From positions 1 through 64,000 of the forward strand of contig JAGKWR010000006.1 of the NCBI GenBank assembly GCA_021151765.1: 64,000 nt of DNA, given 5' to 3'. This document shows, one piece after another, positions 54,101 to 61,927 of this stretch. Each line of letters starts with the position of its first letter. Within the stretch, counting starts at the first letter, position 1. Origin of the DNA: Alphaproteobacteria bacterium. GTDB lineage: Bacteria; Pseudomonadota; Alphaproteobacteria; Rickettsiales; UBA1997. Under the pieces are notes generated by a model. The model was not told where the DNA came from. It did no database searches and saw nothing but the letters and a program-made list of their open reading frames with translations. The translations under genes and the position numbers were made by a program.

Positions 54101-54207
54101 GTTATCAATATACTAAAAAGAAAGGCGACAAAGAAGCTAATTTTGAAACAAGTAAAGTTTCATCATTCGTTCCGACTACGATTAAAAATCTGTTTGATTT
54201 GATTTAG
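51118..54207 (+). CDS. AsmA-like (YhdP/DUF3971-type) envelope protein
   Basis: A 1029-aa protein. After about 65 charged, probably helical residues there is one transmembrane segment (VAFAVLLTFSIVLSYFIILV, about residues 72-91). A long periplasmic beta-rich region follows. The C-terminal YDIKGMIVPGFIINNLFGIG (about 961-980) and VFGIRYQYT are typical of the AsmA-like C-terminal domain. The family forms bridges that move phospholipids between membranes. The long charged N-terminus is unusual. It follows the response regulator gene by 24 bases. Confidence 0.75.
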   Translation: MFKKRLNHNKKIKREESDFLKGISKEIKEYAKSFEKAVGNKIEGIGSEIGQEVQVVAQEIKKKIGIFYKVAFAVLLTFSIVLSYFIILVSTEPKSFPFVTSEIRDHLKTNYGEKVNFDNAYLSFTKYGTLKVSIKDIKILQESPENDAEKHEIIIPQIDSEFSILNLVTASFTPRKIKVINPEITVEDSIKDQSQDSQTSINQVLIEVLSKMKKEELLTKSFELENAKITYGEQKFWIKKSQVRALVKNDILYVSSTNKFSIGQTAQDLNFNSSCQFNKDNLLKCDVFLVNFRANSIADLHPSLNFLHKIDAVLNFGGSFALDKDRFHNALLTLDSKAGSFFFSEFFGERLFFSDLSLKGEYNYQLGILNLKNIKTNFRMHNDADTTNPSSLSLNTPFEMSLIISNFNDWDNRRSDFDIKLSNAPINELEKLWPVSLSDNGIRDWVISHIKNGIVKDASTKFSLKTVNQVNDLEAIDASINFAGADLNYSDEFPEIKKIDAVAKFDKKGMNIAINAGEVLGSKIYDSKVLIDDFSAAQVVLRILGKSKGSASDSLKHADKSSKFSAEVEKYLNGNSQNNFDIRIPLNDKIELKDCYIAVTSEISKLSNPYVKGDVNAAVKKDVGSDDFVVNIDLTKSELTIKDYNIEKKNGAESQLNLAISFPSTKEINLKNIELWKKESLLIRNKKQTITSKISGEVKAMTSPFNIVAANLKNENFGRNSYKIEYLADLKSSNQKLVLRGQVLDLAAAIQNKFASFSSSGASFRSSSFKINLDNLFLANAKAIKNFAFNLKCQDQLCNSGFLKGSYNKKEQSLSLQISKKNEENFVHIDGQITDIGYMAEALGISNVISGGSANLKLLHSVVDKKPTISGNISFYDSIVIYENPTVKKLATNSLFSKVRDKIFSEDKTIFDSMKIDFAAQNGVIDLQSLVANNYKIGITAKGKIDVANDIYDIKGMIVPGFIINNLFGIGKIPILGNVVGILTGGEGGGVFGIRYQYTKKKGDKEANFETSKVSSFVPTTIKNLFDLI

Positions 54208-54326
54208 ACTATTTAGTTTCAGTGAAGTTCAAATTTTTGATATTAGTCACCTTTACCATCTTGCAAAAAATTGGTTCTTTTAGAAAAATTACGCAGTTTT
54301 TTATTCCTCAATTTTATCAAAAATAA

Positions 54327-55673
54327 ATGAAAAAAGTTAATATTGTTGGTGCAGGATTATCTGGATCGGAAGCGGCTTGGCAATTGGCGTCGCGTGGTGT
54401 TGAAGTTGAGATTTTTGAGATACGTGATGAAAATCGCAAAACTTTTGCGCATCGAACCGCAGATTTTGCTGAGTTGGTTTGTTCTAATTCGCTGCGTAGT
54501 GACGACGTAAAAACCGCAGTTGGATTGTTGCATCAAGAAATGCGCGAGCTGAATTCTTTGATTATGCGTTCTGCCGACGCTAATTGTGTTCCGGCGGGAT
54601 CGGCCTTGGCTGTTGATCGCGAAGGATTTTCCAAATTTATCGAAGCCGAATTACTGGCGACTAAAAAAGTAAAAATTTCGCGCCGTGAGATTTCTGAATT
54701 GCCGATTGATTCCAACGAGACTTGGATTATCGCAACTGGCCCGCTGACTTCTGATGCTTTGGGTAAATCAATTTTGCAAAATTCTGGCGAAGAGCATTTA
54801 GCCTTTTTTGACGCCATCGCGCCGATCATTTACAAAGATTCAATCGACTTTTCCAAAGCGTGGTTTCAGTCGCGCTACGACAAAGGCAACGGCACGGATT
54901 ACATCAACTGTCCGTTGACGCGTGAGCAATATTACGATTTTGTTGATGAACTTATTCGCGCCGAAAAAACTGAGTTCAAAGAATGGGAAAAAGACACGCC
55001 ATATTTTGATGGTTGCTTGCCAATTGAAGTGATGGCTGAGCGCGGAGTTGACACTTTGCGTCACGGCCCGATGAAGCCTGTTGGTTTGACCAATCCGCAT
55101 TTTCCTAAATCGCCAGAAGGCACTAAACACAAAGATCGTCCAGAAAAAGCTTACGCTGTGGTGCAGCTGCGCCAAGATAATAAAATCGGCACGCTTTACA
55201 ATATGGTGGGTTTTCAAACCAAAATGAAATATGGCGAGCAGCAGCGTATTTTTAAAAAAATCGTGGGTCTCGAAAACGCTGAATTTGCACGTCTTGGTGG
55301 CATTCATCGTAACACTTTTATTAACTCGCCAAAGTTGCTGGATAATTTTTTACGCTTCAAAAAATCTTCTAATATTTTGTTTTCGGGCCAAGTTACCGGA
55401 GTGGAAGGTTATGTTGAATCAGCGGCGATGGGTTTGCTCGCCGGAATTTTTGTAGCAAGCGATTTTAAAGTGACCACGCCAAATCCTAAAACGGCGATTG
55501 GCGCGTTGTTGAATCATATTACAGTTGGTCACGAAGGTCTTGATTTTCAGCCGATGAATGTAAATTTCGGTTTGTTTGAGAATTTAGAAGAAAAAACCAA
55601 AAAAACTGATCGCAAAGAAGCTTACAGTAAGCGTGCTTTAAGCGAACTGGCGCAATGGAAAACACAATTATGA
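54327..55673 (+). CDS. trmFO: Folate-dependent tRNA (uracil-54) methyltransferase TrmFO
   Basis: A 448-aa flavoprotein that methylates U54 of tRNA using methylenetetrahydrofolate and FADH2. The FAD motif VGAGLSGSEAAWQL lies at about residue 7. LVCSNSLRSDD (about 51) holds a catalytic cysteine. DYINCPLTREQYYDF (about 191) and TGVEGYVESAAMGLLAGI (about 354) are family signatures. Length is normal. Its stop overlaps the next start (ATGA). Confidence 0.95.
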   Translation: MKKVNIVGAGLSGSEAAWQLASRGVEVEIFEIRDENRKTFAHRTADFAELVCSNSLRSDDVKTAVGLLHQEMRELNSLIMRSADANCVPAGSALAVDREGFSKFIEAELLATKKVKISRREISELPIDSNETWIIATGPLTSDALGKSILQNSGEEHLAFFDAIAPIIYKDSIDFSKAWFQSRYDKGNGTDYINCPLTREQYYDFVDELIRAEKTEFKEWEKDTPYFDGCLPIEVMAERGVDTLRHGPMKPVGLTNPHFPKSPEGTKHKDRPEKAYAVVQLRQDNKIGTLYNMVGFQTKMKYGEQQRIFKKIVGLENAEFARLGGIHRNTFINSPKLLDNFLRFKKSSNILFSGQVTGVEGYVESAAMGLLAGIFVASDFKVTTPNPKTAIGALLNHITVGHEGLDFQPMNVNFGLFENLEEKTKKTDRKEAYSKRALSELAQWKTQL

Positions 55674-56362
55674 AAAACAAATATTTACTAATTTTATTGT
55701 CGTTTGTTGTTTTTTCGTGCGACAAAAATTGGAGTTATGAAGGCCGCAACCAGCCGCAATCTTGGGGCGATTTGCAAGAAGATTACAAGTTTTGTAAAAT
55801 TGGCTACAACCAATCGCCAATTGATATTACTGAAGAATTTAAGCCAAACGATTTACAATTTTTTTACAAAAAAGCTGATGTCGAAAAAGTTGCCGATTTA
55901 CGTTTCGCTAAATTCGAATTTGATAGCCGCGATTATTTGATCAGAACTAAGAAAAAATATTACGTGCGCCGCTTTGAGTTTCACCATCCAAGCGAGCATT
56001 TGATTAACCACGAACCGTCTTCACTGGAAATGCAAATTTATCACAAAAGTGACGATGAACAATGGTTGGTTTTAGCAATTATGTTAGAAGTTGGGGCTGA
56101 AAATAAAAACTTCGAGCAGTTTTTGAAAGTGACCAAAAGCGGTGGACAAATCGATTTAAATAAATTTGTGAACAAACAAGATTTATTGTTTTTCTACGAT
56201 GGCTCTCAAACAACGCCGCCATGCCGCGAAGGTGTGAAATGGTATGTGATGAAAACGCCGATTAAAATTTCTAAAGAGCAAATGAACGAAATTATTAAAT
56301 CGACAATTTTCGTAAAATCCAACGCTCGCCCAGTGCAAAAATTCCACCCGGAAAAATATTAG
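55670..56362 (+). CDS. Alpha-carbonic-anhydrase-like lipoprotein lacking zinc ligands
   Basis: A 230-aa exported protein; the signal ends VVFSC, a lipobox. The alpha-CA fold is clear: WGDLQEDYKFCKIGYNQSPI (about 30-49), RRFEFHHPSEHLI (about 103) and SQTTPPCREGVKWYVM (about 182). In the zinc site the family has HFH...H; here FHFH reads FEFH and the third ligand position (ELHLVH in active enzymes) reads LEMQIYH. Two of three zinc histidines are Glu and Gln, so hydration of CO2 is unlikely. It is coupled to trmFO. Confidence 0.85.
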   Translation: MKNKYLLILLSFVVFSCDKNWSYEGRNQPQSWGDLQEDYKFCKIGYNQSPIDITEEFKPNDLQFFYKKADVEKVADLRFAKFEFDSRDYLIRTKKKYYVRRFEFHHPSEHLINHEPSSLEMQIYHKSDDEQWLVLAIMLEVGAENKNFEQFLKVTKSGGQIDLNKFVNKQDLLFFYDGSQTTPPCREGVKWYVMKTPIKISKEQMNEIIKSTIFVKSNARPVQKFHPEKY

Positions 56363-56391
56363 AAATACTAACTAACGAGATGTTTTGTTGT

Positions 56392-56490
56392 GCTCAACAT
56401 GACAAAATGACAATGTCATCTTGAGCTATTTCTCGTCATACTGAGCTTTTTCTTGTCATCTTGAGCGAAGCGAAGGATCTCATGACAAAA
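56392..56490. repeat. Short tandem and palindromic repeats between converging genes
   Basis: Three copies of gtcat(c/a)(t/c)tgagc begin at 56415, 56435 and 56455, a spacing of exactly 20 bases. An inverted relative (gctcaacatgac) lies at 56392-56403. The last copy continues as gcgaagcgaaggatctcatg, which resembles the element at 61056. This is a REP-like dispersed element at a convergent gene end and may end transcription from both sides. Confidence 0.7.
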
Positions 56491-56506
56491 CCTCAAACTA
56501 TTTTCC

Positions 56507-57856
56507 TTATAAAGCTTTCGAGAATTTTTGCTGAACGTTTTGAAAATATTGATCAAAAACGCTGGCGACAATTCTTGAGATTTGGGGTGCGGCAGTATTG
56601 ATTTTTATGGTATTATTTTTGAGGCGCAGCAAACCGTCTTGTTTTAAATCCGCCAATATTTTGCTGTTTAGCAAGCTTGTTACTTCTTCTTCCGTCAGCT
56701 CAAACTTCTTCAAATCGACTTCCAAATAACACATAATTTCGTCGATAATTTTTTTACGAATTTTGTCTTCTTCGCTTAGTTCAATGCCTTTGCTGATAGC
56801 GAGATTTTTGCTCATGATTTCTTTTTTATATTGCTCAAAATCACTCGTATTTTGGGCATAACCAAAAGGCAAATAGCTGATTGCGGACGCGCCAAATCCA
56901 AGTAAAATTTCGGCATTATCCGAGCTGTAACCTTGAAAATTACGCTGCAATTTTTCGTCCACAAATGCTTGAAACATCGAATCATTTTTTTTGACGAAAT
57001 GATCTAACCCGATCGGAAAAAATCCGGCTTCTTCCAATTTTTGCGAAGCTTCGCGAAACATCAAAATGCGCTCTTTTTCGTTTGGTAAATCAGTTTCATT
57101 GATCAAACGCATTTGTTTCTTTTTCCACTTCACGTGAGCATAACCAAACAAAGCGATGCGACTTGGATTCATCAACAAGCTGATGTCGATATTCTTTTTC
57201 ACCATTTCGACGCTTTGTTTTGGAAGTCCGTAAATCAAATCGAAGTTAATGTTATTGATGCGGTTTTGGCGCAGCATTTTTACGCATTCATAAACCACGT
57301 CGAAAGATTGTTCGCGGTTAATCGCTTTTTGAACATCTGGGTTAAAATCTTGCACGCCAATGCTGGCGCGGTTTATGCCTTCACGAGCATAGGTTTTGAT
57401 TTTCTCTTCGTTAATATTTCGTGGATCAATTTCGATGGCGATTTCAGCATCATCAGTAATTTTGAAATGCTGACGAATTTCCTGCATAATTTCAGAAAAA
57501 TCTTGCGGCAGCAAAATTGTTGGCGAGCCGCCACCGAAGTGAATGTGAGAGACTTGCAGATTTTTCTGCGCAACTAAATCGGCAACCAAACGAAATTCGT
57601 CGATTAAAGTGCGGACGTAATTTTCAATGGGAGCGTAGCGTTTGGTGATTGTGGTGAAACAGCCGCAATACCAGCACATTTGCTGGCAAAACGGAATGTG
57701 AAAATAAAGCGAGATGCGTTGATTTTCTGGCAAATTCCTCAGCCAATTTTGATAAGTTTGGCCAGTTACTTTATCCACAAAGTGCGGTGCGGTTGGATAG
57801 CTGGTGTAGCGCGGGTAGTTGCCATCGTATTTGAGCAGCAAATCGACGTTGATCAT
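56507..57856 (-). CDS. hemN: Oxygen-independent coproporphyrinogen III oxidase
   Basis: A 449-aa radical SAM enzyme of anaerobic haem synthesis. YPRYTSYPTAPHF (about 13) is the HemN opening and FCQQMCWYCGC (about 60) carries the CxxxCxxC cluster ligands. GGGSPTILLP and IEIDPRNI follow. The ATG at 57856 starts right before the conserved N-terminus. The frame stays open 33 codons further to 57955 through a palindromic GC-rich element. It follows the cyd genes on the same strand, matching a shared low-oxygen role. Confidence 0.93.
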   Translation of the reverse strand: MINVDLLLKYDGNYPRYTSYPTAPHFVDKVTGQTYQNWLRNLPENQRISLYFHIPFCQQMCWYCGCFTTITKRYAPIENYVRTLIDEFRLVADLVAQKNLQVSHIHFGGGSPTILLPQDFSEIMQEIRQHFKITDDAEIAIEIDPRNINEEKIKTYAREGINRASIGVQDFNPDVQKAINREQSFDVVYECVKMLRQNRINNINFDLIYGLPKQSVEMVKKNIDISLLMNPSRIALFGYAHVKWKKKQMRLINETDLPNEKERILMFREASQKLEEAGFFPIGLDHFVKKNDSMFQAFVDEKLQRNFQGYSSDNAEILLGFGASAISYLPFGYAQNTSDFEQYKKEIMSKNLAISKGIELSEEDKIRKKIIDEIMCYLEVDLKKFELTEEEVTSLLNSKILADLKQDGLLRLKNNTIKINTAAPQISRIVASVFDQYFQNVQQKFSKAL

Positions 57857-57955
57857 TCCCGTATGTCCCGTTGACATACGGGAAGGGGATCCCCGCAAGG
57901 CGGGGCGCGACTCGTGTCGCGTTTCCGTATCCCGAAGGGATAAAGGACTAATCAT
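57857..57955. repeat. GC-rich multi-hairpin palindromic element upstream of hemN
   Basis: Four perfect hairpins stand in a row: 57858-57882 (10-bp stem), 57891-57905 (6-bp), 57906-57921 (6-bp) and 57928-57942 (6-bp). The block is much richer in G and C than its surroundings. On the minus strand it is an open frame fused to hemN. It looks like an inserted palindromic element, comparable in style to Rickettsia palindromic elements. Confidence 0.7.
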
Positions 57956-57961
57956 TTTGCT

Positions 57962-58090
57962 CTAATGTTTGCCGCAGGCATTTTTGCAGCCGCCTTGTTG
58001 AGTTTCTTGATTTATTTCATGCCACAAAGCGTTCACAATTCCGAAAGTGACGGCTAAACCAGTTCCTAAAATCCAAGCGAAATACCACAT
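57962..58090 (-). CDS. cydX: Cytochrome bd small subunit CydX
   Basis: A 42-aa single-helix protein. MWYFAWILGTGLAVTFGIVN is the CydX (YbgT) signature; CydX stabilises the haems of cytochrome bd. The C-terminal tail QQGGCKNACGKH, with two cysteines and a histidine, is longer than usual. The ATG at 58090 is preferred; an ORF extending to 58165 overlaps cydB and is not supported. It lies 13 bases after cydB. Confidence 0.88.
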   Translation of the reverse strand: MWYFAWILGTGLAVTFGIVNALWHEINQETQQGGCKNACGKH

Positions 58091-58103
58091 ATTCAGTCTC
58101 CAA

Positions 58104-59249
58104 TTAGTATAAAAATTTCGAATCTTTCTCGATAGTTTTGTCGTTAACTTTGCCACGCAAAACATAGAAAACCCAAGAAGTGTAAAATAAGATCAACGGC
58201 ACGAATATTAAGGCAGCGATGAACATTACAATCAAAGTGAAGTGACTGCTTGATGCATCCCAAATCATCAAAGAAGAATTAGGATCTAAACTTGAAGGCA
58301 AGATGAACGGGAACAAAGTCAAACCAACGGTGGAAATAATGCCGAAAATTGCGATTGAATGAGAGATAAAAGCTTTGCCGAAGTTTTTAGTGCGAACAAA
58401 AACCAAAGTTAACAATTCACCTAAGAAACCAAGAGCAGGGGCGATTAGCATCCATTTGTGTTCGATGTAATTATCATTCCAGCCACCAACTTCGCGGATT
58501 ACTTTTTTGTTTAGTGGATTTGACTCGCCCATAGTTCCAGCGAAATCAACCAATTTGTAAGATTCCAGTGAGTTCACAAAAAGTGCGCCAAGAGCGAAAA
58601 GCACCATGATTAGAATTGGTGAAAAATCTAAGAAACGTAAAGTGCGTTTCAAAATTTTTCCTTCAGTTTTAATGGCTAAGAAGCAAGCGCCGTGGGTTGA
58701 AAGCAAGAGAACGCAAAATACACCGCAAAACAAAGTGAAGGGAGAAAATAAATCGAAGAAACCGATTTTATTTTCGATCACCATGAAATCGTTAAAGCTG
58801 AAAGCAACACCTTGCAAAACGTTGCCAATTGCTACGCCGAAAACTAGGGAGGGAACAAAACCAGAAAGGAATAAACAAAAATCCCAACTTTTGCGCCAAG
58901 TTTTATTGTTAATTTTGCTGCGATAATCAAAGCCAACTGGGCGTAAAATTAATGTGAATAAAACCAACAACATGGCGAAGTAAAAGCCGGAGAAGCTGAC
59001 GGCATAAACGTAAGGCCAAGCAGCAAAAATTGCGCCGCCGCCCAATATTAACCAAACTTGGTTGCCGTCCCAAACTGGTCCGACCGAGTTTAAAACGACG
59101 CGACGTTCAATATCTTTTTTAGCAACAAAAGGTAATAAAGTTGCCACGCCCAAATCAAAGCCGTCCATGATGGCAAAGCCGATCAACAAAACGCCGAGTA
59201 GAACCCACCAAATAATTCGTAAAACTTCGTAATTAAAAAATTCTGACAT
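58104..59249 (-). CDS. cydB: Cytochrome bd quinol oxidase subunit II (second copy)
   Basis: A 381-aa polytopic membrane protein. FAIMDGFDLGVATLLPFVAK (about 22-41) and VGPVWDGNQVWLILGGGAIF (about 52-71) are CydB signatures. It pairs with the long CydA immediately upstream (12-base gap) and with CydX downstream. It differs in length and sequence from the copy at 42455, so the two operons are not a recent duplication. Confidence 0.94.
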   Translation of the reverse strand: MSEFFNYEVLRIIWWVLLGVLLIGFAIMDGFDLGVATLLPFVAKKDIERRVVLNSVGPVWDGNQVWLILGGGAIFAAWPYVYAVSFSGFYFAMLLVLFTLILRPVGFDYRSKINNKTWRKSWDFCLFLSGFVPSLVFGVAIGNVLQGVAFSFNDFMVIENKIGFFDLFSPFTLFCGVFCVLLLSTHGACFLAIKTEGKILKRTLRFLDFSPILIMVLFALGALFVNSLESYKLVDFAGTMGESNPLNKKVIREVGGWNDNYIEHKWMLIAPALGFLGELLTLVFVRTKNFGKAFISHSIAIFGIISTVGLTLFPFILPSSLDPNSSLMIWDASSSHFTLIVMFIAALIFVPLILFYTSWVFYVLRGKVNDKTIEKDSKFLY

Positions 59250-59261
59250 GTTACCTCGTGA

Positions 59262-60800
59262 TTAATGAGTGTTAGATAAAACTTTTTCTGGGCCCATTTT
59301 GGCGAATTTGATCATCAAATATAGATCAACCACCAAAAGTGAGCTGTAGAGAACAACAAATCCGATCAAACTTGCTAAAACTTGAGCGTGCGAAACCGAA
59401 GAAACGCCAAGGAAAGTTGGTAATATTCCTTCAATTACCCAAGGTTGACGACCGCATTCAGCGACAATCCAACCAACTTCGGCCGCAATCCACGGCAGTG
59501 GTAACGACCATAAACAAATTTTGAGTAACCAAGTTTTATCAAAATTGCGTTTGATGTTCATATGATAGAAAGCAGCGGCGAAAAGCAGGATGAAGAACAT
59601 GCCAAGTCCAACCATGATACGGAAAGCGAAGAACAAAGGCGCAACGCGAGGTGCCGTATCAGCAGCAGCTTTTTTGATTTCTTCTGCTGAAGCATTTTCA
59701 ATGTCATCGCGATATTTTTTCAAAAGCAGCGCATAGCCAATATCTTGGAAATTTTCGCGTAAATAAGCTTTGTCGGCTTGTGGATTTTGGCTGGTTTTGT
59801 TGCGTAAATTTTTCAAAACCAAATATTGTGGAAGGCCGTTTTTGATGCGTTCTTCCGATTTTGCGACCAACTCTTTAATTCCCGGAATCTCTTTGTGAGT
59901 TGAGCGCGTAGCAATCAAACCCAAAGCGTACGGAATTTTAACTTCATATTCGTTGGTTTGTTTTTCCTGATTGGGAATGGCAAAAATTGTTAAATCTGCA
60001 GGCGCTTTTTCAGTTTCCCACATGCCTTCAATGGCGGCGAGTTTCATTTTTTGATTTTCTCCAGCAGCGTAACCACTTTCATCACCCAAAACTACAACTG
60101 AAAGCGCGGCCATCAAACCAAATGCCGAAGCAACGATTACGGAACGACGAGCAACTTCGATGTTGGTTTTTTTCAGTAAATAATAACAGCTGATTGCCAA
60201 AACGAACATCGCGCCAGTAACGTATCCGGCGCTGATAGTGTGAACGAATTTTGATTGAGCAACATCGTTGAAAAAGATTTTTTGGAAAGAATCTAATTCC
60301 ATACGCATGGTTTCAGCGTTGAATTTGGCGCCAATTGGGTGTTGCATCCAGCCGTTGGCAATTAAGATCCAAAGTGCTGAAAGGTTGGTACCAATCGCCA
60401 TCAACCAAGTAACTAATAAATGTTTAGCTTTCGACATTTTGTCCCAGCCAAAAAGGAAAAGACCGACGAAAGTTGATTCCAAGAAAAACGCCATCAAGCC
60501 TTCAATTGCTAAAGGAACGCCAAAGATATCGCCGACGTAATGCGAATAATAAGCCCAGTTGGTACCGAATTGAAATTCCATAGTAATTCCGGTGGCAACG
60601 CCCATGGCGAAGTTAATGGCGAAAAGTTTGCCCCAAAAACGTGTGATGTCGCGCCAGATTTGTTTTCCGGTCATGACATAAACACTTTCCATAATTCCCA
60701 AAAGTACGGCCAGACCAAGAGTTAGCGGTACAAATAAAAAGTGATAAATTGCGGTTGCAGCAAATTGTAAGCGCGAAATTTCGACGAGTCCGAGATCCAT
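59262..60800 (-). CDS. cydA: Cytochrome bd quinol oxidase subunit I, long Q-loop form
   Basis: A 512-aa subunit with the N-terminal ISRLQFAATAIYHFLFVPLT containing the haem ligand His. The Q-loop, from GENQKMKLAAIEGMWETEK (about 249), has a long insert up to about residue 370, as in E. coli-type enzymes. The GRQPWVIEG motif is intact. This high-affinity oxidase serves respiration at low oxygen, consistent with hemN and the Fnr-like gene nearby. Confidence 0.95.
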   Translation of the reverse strand: MDLGLVEISRLQFAATAIYHFLFVPLTLGLAVLLGIMESVYVMTGKQIWRDITRFWGKLFAINFAMGVATGITMEFQFGTNWAYYSHYVGDIFGVPLAIEGLMAFFLESTFVGLFLFGWDKMSKAKHLLVTWLMAIGTNLSALWILIANGWMQHPIGAKFNAETMRMELDSFQKIFFNDVAQSKFVHTISAGYVTGAMFVLAISCYYLLKKTNIEVARRSVIVASAFGLMAALSVVVLGDESGYAAGENQKMKLAAIEGMWETEKAPADLTIFAIPNQEKQTNEYEVKIPYALGLIATRSTHKEIPGIKELVAKSEERIKNGLPQYLVLKNLRNKTSQNPQADKAYLRENFQDIGYALLLKKYRDDIENASAEEIKKAAADTAPRVAPLFFAFRIMVGLGMFFILLFAAAFYHMNIKRNFDKTWLLKICLWSLPLPWIAAEVGWIVAECGRQPWVIEGILPTFLGVSSVSHAQVLASLIGFVVLYSSLLVVDLYLMIKFAKMGPEKVLSNTH

Positions 60801-60801
60801 A

Positions 60802-61017
60802 TTAATTTTGATTGATGATGATAGATTGAATGTGTTGTTGGCGTTCTTCTTTGGTCATTTTGTTATTGAAGAAGGCTAGATAAATTGCGGTTAGAAGTGC
60901 TAATTTTATGCCGAAAAAAATAGTGATTTTGCGATACAAATTACTGCGATTCTTACAACGAAAAAAAATCACCAGATAAATTATATAACCGAGATAAAGC
61001 GCTAAAATTCCGTACAT
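60802..61017 (-). CDS. Small cyd-operon membrane protein, CydP-like
   Basis: A 71-aa protein with two hydrophobic segments (about 3-18 and 33-49). The second, IFFGIKLALLTAIYLAFF, resembles the helix of CydP, a small protein encoded with cydAB in some proteobacteria. The gene is one base from cydA and should be the first gene of the cydP-A-B-X operon. The family match is by eye only. Confidence 0.6.
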   Translation of the reverse strand: MYGILALYLGYIIYLVIFFRCKNRSNLYRKITIFFGIKLALLTAIYLAFFNNKMTKEERQQHIQSIIINQN

Positions 61018-61055
61018 AAAATTAGTATTAATTTACTATCTTATCCTTCTTTCTT

Positions 61056-61136
61056 TCATACTGAGCAAAGCTAAGGATCTCTTAAGGAAAAATTCCGAGA
61101 ATAAATTCCTGAGATCTTTCGCTTTGATCAGGATGA
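61056..61136. repeat. REP-like inverted repeat between ompW and the cyd operon
   Basis: The 26-base arm at 61056-61081 and the one at 61111-61136 pair at 22 of 26 positions, with a 29-base loop. The arms contain the ctgagc..aagctaaggatctc type sequence, also found at 56455-56482. It would form a strong hairpin in RNA, so it probably separates ompW transcripts from the cyd operon. Confidence 0.75.
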
Positions 61137-61182
61137 CAGGAAAGAGTACTATCGAATTTTGTAAATTTGACAAAATGTCTCA

Positions 61183-61818
61183 CTAGAAGTGGTAACCAAG
61201 ACCAACACCAAACAACCAAGGATTTAATCTAACTTTGGCTGTGTACGCATCGTTAACTTGGACGTTGGTGTTCAAATAAATTTTCTTTACGTCGACGTTT
61301 AAACTCCAAGTGTCGTTCAACATGTAATCGAAACCGGCTTGGAAAGCGTAACCAATGTGATTTTGATATTTTACTGAGGTTACTACACTGTTTGAAGGAG
61401 CTTTGCTGTTGTAAAAGATTGTATAGTTTAAACCAGCGCCAGCGTAAGGTCTAAAAGTTCCTTCTGGGTTGAAGTGATATTGTAGAGTTAAAGTTGGAGG
61501 AAGTAATCTAACTGATCCTAAGCTAGTTCCACCACCAAGTGCTGAGCCTTTAAGTTTTACGTCGTTTTGGCTGGTACCAAGAATCAATTCGGCAGCGATA
61601 TTTTTAGTAAAAAAGCGGGTAAAATCTAATTCGGGAATTTGGTCAGAACTAGTCGCAACATGTCCTCCTAAGGTTGATACTTTACTGCTTACATCTGTTT
61701 GAACCTGTACAACTCTGCCACGAACAATCCAATTTTGAGTGTTATCTCCGGCTAATGTAGGTTGAGTTATTGCTGACAAAATAATTGACAGTGAAGCTAG
61801 TTTTAATTTTCCTTTCAT
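61183..61818 (-). CDS. ompW: OmpW-family outer membrane protein
   Basis: A 211-aa eight-stranded beta-barrel. A signal peptide (1-24, ending TLA-G) precedes NWIVRGRVVQVQTD, then PELDFTRFFTKNIAAELILG, LPPTLTLQYHF, FRPYAGAGLNYTIFY and a C-terminal GLGYHF with the terminal Phe for Bam recognition. The ATG at 61818 begins the signal peptide; an open frame of 73 further codons reaches 62037 but overlaps the divergent regulator and is not supported. OmpW is FNR-controlled in E. coli, and an FNR-like box lies upstream here. Confidence 0.92.
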   Translation of the reverse strand: MKGKLKLASLSIILSAITQPTLAGDNTQNWIVRGRVVQVQTDVSSKVSTLGGHVATSSDQIPELDFTRFFTKNIAAELILGTSQNDVKLKGSALGGGTSLGSVRLLPPTLTLQYHFNPEGTFRPYAGAGLNYTIFYNSKAPSNSVVTSVKYQNHIGYAFQAGFDYMLNDTWSLNVDVKKIYLNTNVQVNDAYTAKVRLNPWLFGVGLGYHF

Positions 61819-61906
61819 ATTCTTGAATGACTTTGCTTTTTGATTTAGCCCTAAAAAACCACTTTTAGAGACGTTGAGCATTTTGTTTGTCGTAAGAATT
61901 TTGTAA

Positions 61907-61920
61907 TTGATTTGGGTCAA
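61907..61920. promoter_or_regulatory. FNR-type binding site
   Basis: ttgatttgggtcaa fits the FNR consensus TTGAT-N4-ATCAA at 9 of 10 positions. It lies between ompW and the Crp/Fnr gene, about 95 bases before ompW and 7 bases before the regulator ATG. This would suit activation of ompW and self-repression of the regulator. Confidence 0.65.
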
Positions 61921-61927
61921 GAACTTG

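Noticed and set aside
56415..56466. CRISPR array
   Set aside because: The repeats are 12 bases with 8-base spacers and there are only three; no cas genes are present.
57963..58165. 67-codon form of CydX
   Set aside because: The extra 25 residues overlap cydB and are absent from the family; the MWYFAW start is canonical.
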